DNA of 8,265 bases from JAWWPG01 sp038254365. GTDB taxonomy: Bacteria; Actinomycetota; Actinomycetes; Propionibacteriales; Nocardioidaceae. The stretch is from positions 1 through 8,265 of the forward strand of contig JBBSGI010000101.1 in assembly GCA_038254365.1 (NCBI GenBank), given 5' to 3'. The notes beneath the pieces are model-generated. The model ran no database searches. It saw only the letters and a program-made list of their open reading frames with translations, and was not told the DNA's origin. A program made the translations under genes and the position numbers. Below are positions 1-6,695 of the stretch, one piece after another. How positions within the stretch are numbered: position 1 is the first letter of the stretch; each line of letters begins with the position of its first letter.

Positions 1-1
1 C

Positions 2-1438
2 CAGGTCACCGTTGCTCAGGATCCCGACGATCAGGCGCGGGTCCGACCACTGCTTCCAGTAGTGCGAGATGGTGATGAGCTCGGCCAGGCCGTTCATCTG
101 CATCGCGCCGTCGCCGACCATCGCGATCGCCGGTCGGTCGGGATGGGCGAACTTCGCGCCGATGACGTACGGGACGCCAGGGCCCATCGTGGCGAGGTTG
201 CCCGACAGGGAGCCGCGCATCTGACCGCGGAACCGGAGGTAGCGGGCGTACCAGTTCGCGGACGTGCCGGAGTCCGCAGCCAGCATCGCGTCGTCGGGCA
301 GCCGGGAGGACAGCTCCCAGAAGACCTTCTCGGGGTTGATCGGGTCGGCGGCGGTGTGCGCACGTCGCTCCATCACCTGCCACCAGCGAGCCACCGTGGC
401 CTCGACCTCCTGCTGCCACGAACGATCCTGCTTGCGGCGCAGCAGCGGGATGAGCCGGCGCAGCGTCGCGGCGGCGTCGCCGACGAGGTTGACCTCGAAC
501 GGGTAGCGCAGCCCGACGAAGCTGGCGTCGTGATCGATCTGCACCGCGCGCGCCTGATCGAACTCGGGCAGGAACTGCGTGTAGGGAAAGCTCGAGCCGA
601 CGGTCAGCAGGGTGTCGCAGCCCCGCATGAGGTCGTAGCTGGGTCGGGTCCCGAGCAGTCCGATGGACCCTGTGACGAAGGGCAGCTCGTCGGACAGGAC
701 GTCCTTGCCCAGCAAGGCCTTCGCAACCCCCGCGCCGAGCAGGTCGGCGACCTCGAGCACCTCCTCGCGCGCGCCGCGCGCTCCCTGGCCGACGAGCATC
801 GCCACCTTGCCGCCGGCGTTGAGCACCTCGGCCGCACGGGCGAGGTCGGCCTCCACCGGCACCAGCTCCGGCCTGCCGGTCGCTGCCCCGCTGGACGGCA
901 CGAACTTGAACTCGTGCGGCGGCGGTGCGTAGTCCAGCTCCTGCACGTCCGCCGGTAGGATGATGCAGGTCGGCGCCTGACGGGCCTGCGCGATGCGGAT
1001 CGCGCGGTCCAGCACATTGGGCAGCTGCTCGGGGACCGTGACCATCTGCAGGTAGTCCGACGCGACGTCCTTGAACAACGACAACAGGTCCACCTCCTGC
1101 TGATAGCTGCCGCCCATCGCGCTGCGGTTCGTCTGCCCGATGATCGCCACGACCGGGACGTGGTCGAGCTTGGCGTCGTAGAGGCCGTTGAGCAGGTGGA
1201 TCGCGCCCGGTCCGGAGGTCGCGACGCACACCGCGACCCGCCCGGAGAACTTCGCGTAGCCCACGGCCTCGAAGGCGGACATCTCCTCGTGCCGCGACTG
1301 GATGAACGTGGGCTTGTCATCGGCTCGACCCCACGCGGCGAGCAGACCGTTGATTCCGTCACCCGCATAGCCGAAGACCACCTCGACGCCCCAGTGCCGT
1401 AACCGCTCCAGGACGTAGTCGGCGACGGTCTGGGTCAT
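2..1438 (-). CDS. Thiamine-diphosphate-dependent enzyme, pyruvate oxidase/acetolactate synthase superfamily (partial, C-terminus off left edge)
   Basis: The 479 codons present have no internal stop and show the three-domain order of ThDP enzymes. The N-terminal Pyr domain (about residues 1-170) starts MTQTVADYVLERL and has the catalytic-glutamate region SRHEEMSAFEA (Glu51) and the ATSGPGAIHLLNGLYDAK segment. The central domain (about 190-335) follows, then the C-terminal PP domain with the cofactor motif GDGAMQMNG (442-450) closed by SNGDL (Asn476). Family members are usually near 550-600 residues, so roughly the last 100 are missing. The start is set by a strong GGAGGA (minus strand, 1444-1449) 5 nt upstream of ATG. 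Relatives include pyruvate oxidase/dehydrogenase (PoxB-like), acetolactate synthase and many proteins labelled only as ThDP-requiring. Substrate cannot be fixed; a pyruvate-type 2-oxo acid is the best guess. It is divergent from the ergothioneine operon and may share its control region. Confidence 0.9.
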   Translation of the reverse strand, partial: MTQTVADYVLERLRHWGVEVVFGYAGDGINGLLAAWGRADDKPTFIQSRHEEMSAFEAVGYAKFSGRVAVCVATSGPGAIHLLNGLYDAKLDHVPVVAIIGQTNRSAMGGSYQQEVDLLSLFKDVASDYLQMVTVPEQLPNVLDRAIRIAQARQAPTCIILPADVQELDYAPPPHEFKFVPSSGAATGRPELVPVEADLARAAEVLNAGGKVAMLVGQGARGAREEVLEVADLLGAGVAKALLGKDVLSDELPFVTGSIGLLGTRPSYDLMRGCDTLLTVGSSFPYTQFLPEFDQARAVQIDHDASFVGLRYPFEVNLVGDAAATLRRLIPLLRRKQDRSWQQEVEATVARWWQVMERRAHTAADPINPEKVFWELSSRLPDDAMLAADSGTSANWYARYLRFRGQMRGSLSGNLATMGPGVPYVIGAKFAHPDRPAIAMVGDGAMQMNGLAELITISHYWKQWSDPRLIVGILSNGDL

Positions 1439-1443
1439 CAGGA

Positions 1444-1449
1444 TCCTCC
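1444..1449 (-). promoter_or_regulatory. Shine-Dalgarno of the ThDP enzyme gene
   Basis: The minus strand reads GGAGGA, with a 5-nt spacer before the ATG whose first base is 1438. This near-perfect ribosome binding site fixes the start codon and implies efficient independent translation. Confidence 0.75.
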
Positions 1450-1689
1450 GGTGTGGGGTGATGTCACGGGGTAGTTCACGTCACGGCTCAGGTCATGGCG
1501 AAGCGGTCGAAGGGCCAGGGCGCCCCGCCGTAGCGTTCGAGCGCTGGGCCGGTCGGGGCCGGCAACGGCACGTAAGAAGCCCGGTCGGGCAGAGTCTTCC
1601 CTCGACGACGACGCAGCCGACAGACCCGGCCCGGATCGTCAGCGGATTGTCATGACTCACTCACGGACTCGGTTGGGGGTGAGGCTCGC

Positions 1690-1704
1690 GGAGTCAGCGA
1701 CTCC
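1690..1704. repeat. Perfect 6-bp inverted repeat with 3-nt spacer upstream of egtB
   Basis: GGAGTC-AGC-GACTCC lies 46 nt before the egtB start. It could be an operator for a dimeric regulator or a small leader hairpin. A second, looser pairing exists between ATGACT (1652-1657) and AGTCAT (1706-1711), so a larger fold enclosing the dyad is possible. The regulator is unknown and function is inferred only from position. Confidence 0.45.
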
Positions 1705-1738
1705 AAGTCATCGTTCTGTAAGGCGCGAGCACTTGGCC

Positions 1739-1743
1739 GAGGA
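1739..1743 (+). promoter_or_regulatory. Shine-Dalgarno that selects the egtB start at 1751
   Basis: GAGGA stands 7 nt before ATG 1751. The upstream in-frame ATG at 1652 has only a weak GCGGA-like site and would add 33 residues unlike the start of EgtB proteins. ATG 1769 has no comparable site. This favours 1751. Confidence 0.65.
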
Positions 1744-1750
1744 ACGCATA

Positions 1751-3028
1751 ATGGGCACGGCTCCGGTCATGACCGTGGACCTGAATGCACGCACGACGTC
1801 GATCCTGGAGGTCGTCCTCGGTGACCCTGCCGCCTTCGCCCACAGCCGGGCGCTGACCGAGACGCTGGCCGCTCCGCTCGCAGCGGAGGACCAGACCGCC
1901 CAGTCGATGCCGGACGCCAGCCCGACCAAGTGGCACCGAGCCCACACCACGTGGTTCTACGAGGAGTTCCTGCTTGGACCGGCCGACGGTTACCAGGCCT
2001 TCGACGACGGGTTCCGCTACCTGTTCAACTCCTACTACGAGGGCGTGGGTCCACGGCACCCCCGGGCACAGCGTGGTCTGGTCACCCGGCCCGGAACGGG
2101 CGAGATCACCCGCTACCGGGAGCACGTCGAGGACGCGGTCTCCCGCCTGCTGAGTTCCGGCGTGGACGACGAGGGCGCAGCGGTCCTGCTCCTCGGTCGC
2201 CATCACGAGCAGCAGCACCAGGAGCTGCTCGTGATGGACGCGAAGCACCTGCTGGGTCTGCACCCCTTCGGTCCCGCCTACATCGACCGAGCGACCGATC
2301 CGGGGCGACCGCCGGCAGCGCAGACCTGGCGGGCCGTCGAGGGTGGCATCGTCGGCATCGGTCACGAGGGCGACGGGTTCGCCTTCGACAACGAGGGCCC
2401 GCGGCACGACGTGCTTCTGCAGCCCTTCGAGATCGCCGAGCGGGCGGTCACCAACGAGGACTGGCTCACCTTCATGGCCGATGGCGGCTACGACCGCCCC
2501 GAGCTCTGGCTGTCCGACGGCTGGGCAGCCGTGCAGTCCCAGGGCTGGCGGGCGCCGCTGCACTGGCGTGACGAGGACGGCTCCTGGCTTGTGTTCACCA
2601 TGAGCGGCGTCCGGCGGATCCAGCGCGACGAGCCGGCGTGCCACGTGTCCTTCTACGAAGCCGATGCCTACGCCCGCTGGGCCGGGGCCCGACTTCCCAC
2701 CGAGTACGAGTGGGAGGCTGCCGTGCAGCCGGTCTCGCACCTGCGTGGCCAGCTCCTGGACCCCGGCCGGCTGCACCCTGGCCCGGCCGGGAAGCACATG
2801 ATCGGCGACGTCTGGGAGTGGACCGCGAGCGCCTACCTGCCCTACCCGGGGTTCCAGCCGGCTGCCGGCGCCGTCGGTGAGTACAACGGGAAGTTCATGT
2901 GCGACCAGCACGTGCTGCGCGGCGCCAGCTGCGCCACGCCAGCCGGGCACGAGCGCGTCAGCTACCGCAACTTCTTCCCGGCCGCGGCTCGCTGGGCGTT
3001 CTCCGGCCTGCGGTTGGCCCGGTCATGA
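1751..3028 (+). CDS. egtB: Hercynine oxygenase EgtB (ergothioneine sulfoxide synthase)
   Basis: This non-haem iron enzyme uses O2 to form the C-S bond between hercynine and a thiol (gamma-glutamylcysteine or cysteine), giving the sulfoxide precursor of ergothioneine. The 425-residue protein has a DinB-like N-terminal domain (about 25-170) and a C-terminal formylglycine-generating/sulfatase-modifying-factor fold (about 195-425). Iron ligands are readable as His65 in WHRAHTTWFYEE and His152/His156 in RHHEQQHQELL. The C-terminal half shows ARLPTEYEWEAA (312-324), GDVWEWTASAYLPYPGF (352-368) and SYRNFFPAAARWAFSGLRLA (404-423). A Tyr pair (95-96, FNSYYE) resembles the one reported in the cysteine-accepting Chloracidobacterium enzyme, and mycobacterial EgtB instead has a DLAHIGQQEE-type helix. 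With no egtA or egtC nearby, cysteine as substrate is plausible but unproven. The stop overlaps the egtD start by ATGA. An in-frame ATG at 1652 is a less likely start. Confidence 0.96.
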   Translation: MGTAPVMTVDLNARTTSILEVVLGDPAAFAHSRALTETLAAPLAAEDQTAQSMPDASPTKWHRAHTTWFYEEFLLGPADGYQAFDDGFRYLFNSYYEGVGPRHPRAQRGLVTRPGTGEITRYREHVEDAVSRLLSSGVDDEGAAVLLLGRHHEQQHQELLVMDAKHLLGLHPFGPAYIDRATDPGRPPAAQTWRAVEGGIVGIGHEGDGFAFDNEGPRHDVLLQPFEIAERAVTNEDWLTFMADGGYDRPELWLSDGWAAVQSQGWRAPLHWRDEDGSWLVFTMSGVRRIQRDEPACHVSFYEADAYARWAGARLPTEYEWEAAVQPVSHLRGQLLDPGRLHPGPAGKHMIGDVWEWTASAYLPYPGFQPAAGAVGEYNGKFMCDQHVLRGASCATPAGHERVSYRNFFPAAARWAFSGLRLARS

Positions 3029-4014
3029 CGGTCCAGCACCCAGGCCTCGCCGAGACCAGTCCACCGGCGGACCAGCGGCTCGTAGAGGACGTGCGAGAAG
3101 GGCCGACGGCCGACCCACCCACCCTGCCGCCGCGCTGGTTCTACGACGAGAAGGGCAGCGTACTCTTCGAGCAGATCACTCGGCTCGAGGAGTACTACCC
3201 GACGAGGACAGAGGAGTGCATCCTCGTCGAGCACGCCCGGGACATCGCCGCTCTCAGCGGCGCGAGCACGCTGATCGAACTCGGTGCGGGGACCTCTCGC
3301 ACAACCCGCCTCCTGCTGGACGCGCTCAGCGAGCGGACCGAGCACCTGCTGTTCGCCCCGCTCGACATCAGCGCAGAGGTCCTGATGGAGTCAGCTGCCA
3401 GCATCGCCACCGACTACCCCACCGTGACGGTTAAGGCACAGGTCGCCGACTTCGAGGACCACCTCGACCTGCCGGGCGACCCCGGCAGCCGTCTCGTGGT
3501 CTTCCTCGGCAGCGCGATCGGCAACCTGACCGCCGGGCCGAGGGCTGCGTTCTTCGCTCGGCTGTCGGCGGCACTGGATCCCGGTGACTGCCTGCTGCTA
3601 GGCGCTGACCTGGTGAACGACGTCGATCGTCTGGTCCGCGCCTACGACGACGCCGCCGGTGTCACCGCGGCCTTCAACCGCAATCTGCTCGATGTGCTCA
3701 ACCGCGAGCTGGACGGCGACCTGGACCCGCAGGACTTCGAGCACGTCTCGGTCTGGAACGCAGAGCTCGAACGTGTCGAGATGTGGCTGGGAGCCCTCGT
3801 CCCCGTCACGGCGTACTTCCGCCGGATGGACTTCACCTGGACGCTTCCGGCGGGCGGCCGGCTGCTGACCGAGACGAGTGCCAAGTTCCGCGTGGAGGGG
3901 CTGCACCAGGAGCTGCACCGGGCGGGACTCGACCCGACGCACACCTGGACCGATCCAGCCTGCGACTACTCCGTCACGCTCGCGGCCGTGCCGGCCGACC
4001 CTGGCCCTCGATGA
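3025..4014 (+). CDS. egtD: L-histidine N-alpha-methyltransferase EgtD
   Basis: EgtD transfers three methyl groups from S-adenosylmethionine to the alpha-amino group of histidine, making hercynine, the substrate of EgtB. The 329-residue product is close to the usual 320-330. Family signatures in order are LPPRWFYDEKGSVLFEQI (34-51) and EEYYPTRTE (55-63); the SAM-binding motif ELGAGTSRTTRLLLDAL (85-101) and PLDIS (112-116); then FLGSAIGN (160-167), RAYDDAAGVTAAFNRN (205-220) and TETSAKFR (282-289). Residues known to bind histidine in Mycobacterium smegmatis EgtD (Tyr56, Asn166, Tyr206, Glu282, Ser284) fall one position later here as Tyr57, Asn167, Tyr207, Glu283 and Ser285, so it should be active. 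The ATG overlaps the egtB stop (ATGA) and has no clear Shine-Dalgarno, suggesting reinitiation by ribosomes finishing egtB. Its own stop overlaps the next start the same way. Confidence 0.97.
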   Translation: MTVQHPGLAETSPPADQRLVEDVREGPTADPPTLPPRWFYDEKGSVLFEQITRLEEYYPTRTEECILVEHARDIAALSGASTLIELGAGTSRTTRLLLDALSERTEHLLFAPLDISAEVLMESAASIATDYPTVTVKAQVADFEDHLDLPGDPGSRLVVFLGSAIGNLTAGPRAAFFARLSAALDPGDCLLLGADLVNDVDRLVRAYDDAAGVTAAFNRNLLDVLNRELDGDLDPQDFEHVSVWNAELERVEMWLGALVPVTAYFRRMDFTWTLPAGGRLLTETSAKFRVEGLHQELHRAGLDPTHTWTDPACDYSVTLAAVPADPGPR

Positions 4015-5858
4015 CGGACCTGCGCCAGGACACTCCGCCATCCGGGGAAGAACCTGACCGACCGGGAGGCAGGCAGCCGCCGATCGCCGACTACGGGTTC
4101 CTGTCGGACTGCCACTCGGCAGCCCTGGTCGACCGCAGTGGGTCCGTCGACTGGTGGTGCGTGCCGCGCTTCGACTCGCCCTCGGTGCTGGGTCGACTGC
4201 TCGATCCGCAGGCAGGGCACTGGGCGTTGCGCCCTGTGGGCGCTTTCGCCACCGACCGCGAGTACGTCGGCGACACCCTCGTCCTGCGCACCGTCTTCCG
4301 CACCGAGTCCGGCGTCGTTTCCGTCACCGATGCCTTGGGGCTGGAGCAGGGCGCCCGCGGGCACGACATCGGCCTGCGCAGCCCGCACGTGCTCCTGCGT
4401 CGGGTCGAGGGCGTGACGGGCTCGGTGGTGATGCGCAGCGAGCTCGCGCCACGGATGGAGTACGGCCGCACCGAGCCCAACCTGCACCTGACCGAGCAGG
4501 CAGGCGTGGCCCGTGGCGGACCGGCCACCCTGTCCCTCACGGCCTCGGTAGGCGTGTCGCAGTCCGCTGGCGTGCTCGTATCCTCGTTCGTGGTCGCGGC
4601 GGGCGACACGGTCGACTTCCGACTGGCCTACTCGGCCACGTTCGGCGGGGGGCAGCCACTCGTTGAGAAGTACGTCCCGACGGTGCAGGACACCATCGCG
4701 GCGTGGGAGTCCTGGGCAGCGCTGCACGCCGACTACGACGGCGCCTTCCCCGACCAGGTACGGCGCAGCTCGCTGGTCCTGCAGGGACTCACCTACTCCC
4801 CGTCCGGCGCCATCGTCGCCGCTGCCACCACGTCGCTGCCCGAGACGATGGGCGGTGATCTGAACTTCGACTACCGGTACGCGTGGCTACGTGACCTCAG
4901 CCTGACCATGCGTTCGCTGTGGATCGCCGCCTGCCCGCACGAACCCGAGCGGCTGTTCGACTGGCTGGCCACCAGCGCCGGCCACGTGGGCGCTGAGCTC
5001 GTCCAGATCATGTACGGGATCGAAGGCGAGCGCGATCTCAGCGAGCACGAGCTGGAGCACCTGGCCGGGTACCGGGACAGCTCTCCGGTCAGGGTGGGGA
5101 ACGCGGCCTGGCGACAGGACCAACTGGACGTCTTCGGCGAGGTGCTGGATGCAGCGCACCTGCTACAGGACACCCTCGAGGAGCTGACGCCGGCCGTGCA
5201 GCAGCTGCTGGTCGCGCTGGCCGACCGGGCCGCCGCTGCCTGGACCGAGCCGGACGCGGGCATGTGGGAGGCCCGGGACGCCCGCCGCCACTACGTGTCC
5301 TCGAAGGTCATGTGCTGGGTGGCCTTGGACCGGGCCGTGCAGCTCGCCGACCGCCTGGGCGAGCGCGCCGAACCGGAGGCGTGGGCGAAGGCGCGTGATG
5401 CCGTCCGGGCGGCGATCCTCACTCACGCGTGGAGCGATGCGGCGGGGGCCTACACCGGCGCCTTCGGATCCGACGACCTGGACGCCTCCGTGCTGCTCCT
5501 GCCCATCGTCGGCTTCCTGCCTGCCGGTGACGAGCGCATGCTGGCCACTATCGAGGCGGTCGAGCGCGAGCTCGGTGAGGGCGATCTGGTGCGGCGGTGG
5601 CCGAGCGACCGCAGCGGCTTCTTGATCTGCACCTACTGGTTGGTGGAGTGCCTGGCACTCGCCGGACAGCACGAGCGGGCGACGACGTGGTTCGCCGATG
5701 CGACCGCCCACGCGAACGACCTCGGACTGCTGTCGGAGGAGGCGGACCCGACGAGCGGTGATCTGCTCGGCAACTTCCCACAGGCCTTCTCCCACGTGGG
5801 ACTGATCAACGCGGCCTGGCGACTGGGCCAGGCCGACTCGTCCAACGACACGACCTGA
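4011..5858 (+). CDS. Glycoside hydrolase family 15 protein (trehalase/glucoamylase-like)
   Basis: This 615-residue protein should hydrolyse alpha-glucosidic bonds, releasing glucose from trehalose, dextrins or glycogen fragments. It has the trehalase-like N-terminal beta-sandwich (about 25-235, starting PPIADYGFLSDCHSAALVD and including GSVDWWCVPRFDSP) and an (alpha/alpha)6 catalytic barrel (about 245-610). Visible catalytic-domain motifs are NFDYRYAWLRD (285-295), AGMWEARD (417-423) with the likely general acid Glu420, and LLSEEADP (573-580) with the likely base among Glu576/577, followed by GNFPQAFSHVGLINAA (587-602). There is no signal peptide, so it is probably cytoplasmic. Actinobacterial relatives include trehalases, and trehalose is the best substrate guess, but maltooligosaccharides cannot be excluded. 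ATG 4011 overlaps the egtD stop (ATGA) without a good Shine-Dalgarno; an open frame extends upstream to ATG 3783 but lies inside egtD and lacks family sequence, so it was rejected. Confidence 0.93.
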   Translation: MTDLRQDTPPSGEEPDRPGGRQPPIADYGFLSDCHSAALVDRSGSVDWWCVPRFDSPSVLGRLLDPQAGHWALRPVGAFATDREYVGDTLVLRTVFRTESGVVSVTDALGLEQGARGHDIGLRSPHVLLRRVEGVTGSVVMRSELAPRMEYGRTEPNLHLTEQAGVARGGPATLSLTASVGVSQSAGVLVSSFVVAAGDTVDFRLAYSATFGGGQPLVEKYVPTVQDTIAAWESWAALHADYDGAFPDQVRRSSLVLQGLTYSPSGAIVAAATTSLPETMGGDLNFDYRYAWLRDLSLTMRSLWIAACPHEPERLFDWLATSAGHVGAELVQIMYGIEGERDLSEHELEHLAGYRDSSPVRVGNAAWRQDQLDVFGEVLDAAHLLQDTLEELTPAVQQLLVALADRAAAAWTEPDAGMWEARDARRHYVSSKVMCWVALDRAVQLADRLGERAEPEAWAKARDAVRAAILTHAWSDAAGAYTGAFGSDDLDASVLLLPIVGFLPAGDERMLATIEAVERELGEGDLVRRWPSDRSGFLICTYWLVECLALAGQHERATTWFADATAHANDLGLLSEEADPTSGDLLGNFPQAFSHVGLINAAWRLGQADSSNDTT

Positions 5859-5862
5859 GGAG
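5857..5862 (+). promoter_or_regulatory. Shine-Dalgarno of the SDR gene
   Basis: GAGGAG, overlapping the GH15 stop codon, lies 6 nt before ATG 5869. Unlike the two preceding ATGA junctions, this gene has its own strong ribosome binding site, so it may be translated at a different rate within the same transcript. Confidence 0.65.
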
Positions 5863-5868
5863 AAGCGC

Positions 5869-6648
5869 ATGACCGGACGGCTCGTCGGCAAGGTAGCCCT
5901 GATCACGGGCTCCGACTCCGGGATCGGACAGGCGACCGCAGCGGAGTTCGCCAAGGAGGGTGCTGACGTCGTCGTGCACTTCCTCCATGACGAGGAAGGG
6001 GCGCAGACCACGAGCAAGGCGGTCGAGGCGGAGGGACGCCGCGCCGTGGTCGTGCGGGCCGACATCCGCGAGGAAGCCGAGGTCGCGTCGATGTTCGACG
6101 AGGCGACTGCTGCCTTCGGCAGCCTGGACATCCTCATGAACAACGCCGGGGTCGATGCCTCCGGCAAGAAGGTCGCCGAGCTGCCCACCGAGGTCTTCGA
6201 CAACGCCATCCGCACCAACCTCTACGGCACTTTCTTCTGCTGCCGGCGGTTCGTCCAGCTCCGCACCATGGCCGGGGGACAAGGCAAGATCATCAACGTC
6301 ACGTCGGTGCACGAGGACGTGCCCAACGCCGGCGGCGCCGACTACGATTGCTCCAAGGGAGCGATGCGCATGCTTACCCGGACCTTGGCCCTGGAGCTGG
6401 CGCCGCTCGGGATCAACGTCAACAGCCTCGCGCCGGGCATGGTGCTCACGCCGTTCAACCAGGCGGCCATCGACGACCCTGATCTGCTCGACAAGCAGGT
6501 CCAGAGCATCCCGTTCAAGCGCGCCGCGCAGCCCGCCGAGATCGCCCGGCTCGCCGTGTTCCTGGCCTCCAGCGACGCCGACTACGTGACCGGTGCGACG
6601 TACGTGATGGACGGTGGACTGATGCGCAACCTCGGGCAAGGGGCATGA
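5869..6648 (+). CDS. Short-chain dehydrogenase/reductase, glucose 1-dehydrogenase-like
   Basis: This classical SDR of 259 residues performs NAD(P)-dependent alcohol/carbonyl oxidoreduction. The Rossmann motif TGSDSGIG is at 13-20, NNAG at 91-94, the active-site Asn at 117 (RTNLYG), the catalytic Ser at 146 (NVTSVHE) and YDCSK at 159-163 (Tyr159, Lys163), so the catalytic set is complete. The C-terminal part (LALELAPLGINVNSLAPG, 173-190; TGATYVMDGG, 241-250) is typical. SVHE followed by RMLTRTLALELAP resembles bacterial glucose 1-dehydrogenases, and the upstream GH15 enzyme would make glucose, which fits. However, this SDR group is annotated very unreliably, and 3-oxoacyl reductase or other sugar/alcohol activities are possible. 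It begins 10 nt after the GH15 stop and is probably in the same operon. Confidence 0.93.
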   Translation: MTGRLVGKVALITGSDSGIGQATAAEFAKEGADVVVHFLHDEEGAQTTSKAVEAEGRRAVVVRADIREEAEVASMFDEATAAFGSLDILMNNAGVDASGKKVAELPTEVFDNAIRTNLYGTFFCCRRFVQLRTMAGGQGKIINVTSVHEDVPNAGGADYDCSKGAMRMLTRTLALELAPLGINVNSLAPGMVLTPFNQAAIDDPDLLDKQVQSIPFKRAAQPAEIARLAVFLASSDADYVTGATYVMDGGLMRNLGQGA

Positions 6649-6665
6649 GCCCAACGGCCGGCCGT
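6641..6665. repeat. Two short dyads after the SDR gene
   Basis: GGGC-ATGA-GCCC (6641-6652) spans the SDR stop codon, and the 12-bp perfect palindrome ACGGCCGGCCGT (6654-6665) follows. No T-run comes after either, so they are not a convincing intrinsic terminator. They could be a weak transcript-processing or protein-binding site, or chance in GC-rich sequence. Confidence 0.3.
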
Positions 6666-6695
6666 CCTGCGGCGCTGTGACGGCAGCAGACGTCG

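Larger units (their letters stand above)
1439..1750. promoter_or_regulatory. Divergent intergenic region between the ThDP enzyme gene and egtB
   Basis: This 312-nt gap separates two outward-reading genes, so it should contain both promoters. I see no convincing -35/-10 pair for either direction. What is visible: the heptamer GTCACGG twice in direct orientation (1463-1469 and 1480-1486), the word GACTC three times (1654-1658, 1666-1670, 1699-1703) with its complement GAGTC at 1691-1695, and a perfect dyad at 1690-1704. A 65-codon open frame crosses 1458-1655 but looks like GC-rich noise. No tRNA or recognisable riboswitch was seen. Confidence 0.55.

Noticed and set aside
6..1229. 407-codon minus-strand frame overlapping the ThDP enzyme in another phase, and plus-strand frames over the same region
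   Set aside because: The frame starting at 1438 gives a continuous ThDP enzyme with GDG and catalytic Glu motifs; the others give low-complexity Arg/Ala-rich products.
1458..1655. 65-codon open frame in the divergent intergenic region
   Set aside because: It has no good ribosome binding site, and its composition (Ser, Arg, Gly, Pro) is typical of noise. Its end touching ATG 1652 is probably chance.
1652..1750. Upstream in-frame start for egtB adding 33 residues
   Set aside because: The extension is unlike EgtB N-termini and its ribosome binding site is weaker than the GAGGA before 1751.
1694..2950. 418-codon open frame antisense to egtB
   Set aside because: It mirrors egtB codon structure in GC-rich DNA, has no recognisable domain, and covers a gene with complete catalytic motifs.
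5163..6654. Long minus-strand open frames (351 and 282 codons) across the GH15 and SDR genes
   Set aside because: Their products are biased in Arg, Gly and Ala without family motifs, and they are shadows of two well-supported plus-strand genes.
6654..6665. Palindrome ACGGCCGGCCGT as an intrinsic terminator
   Set aside because: There is no room for a loop with a long stem and no T-tract follows; the next gene fragment starts close by in the same direction.
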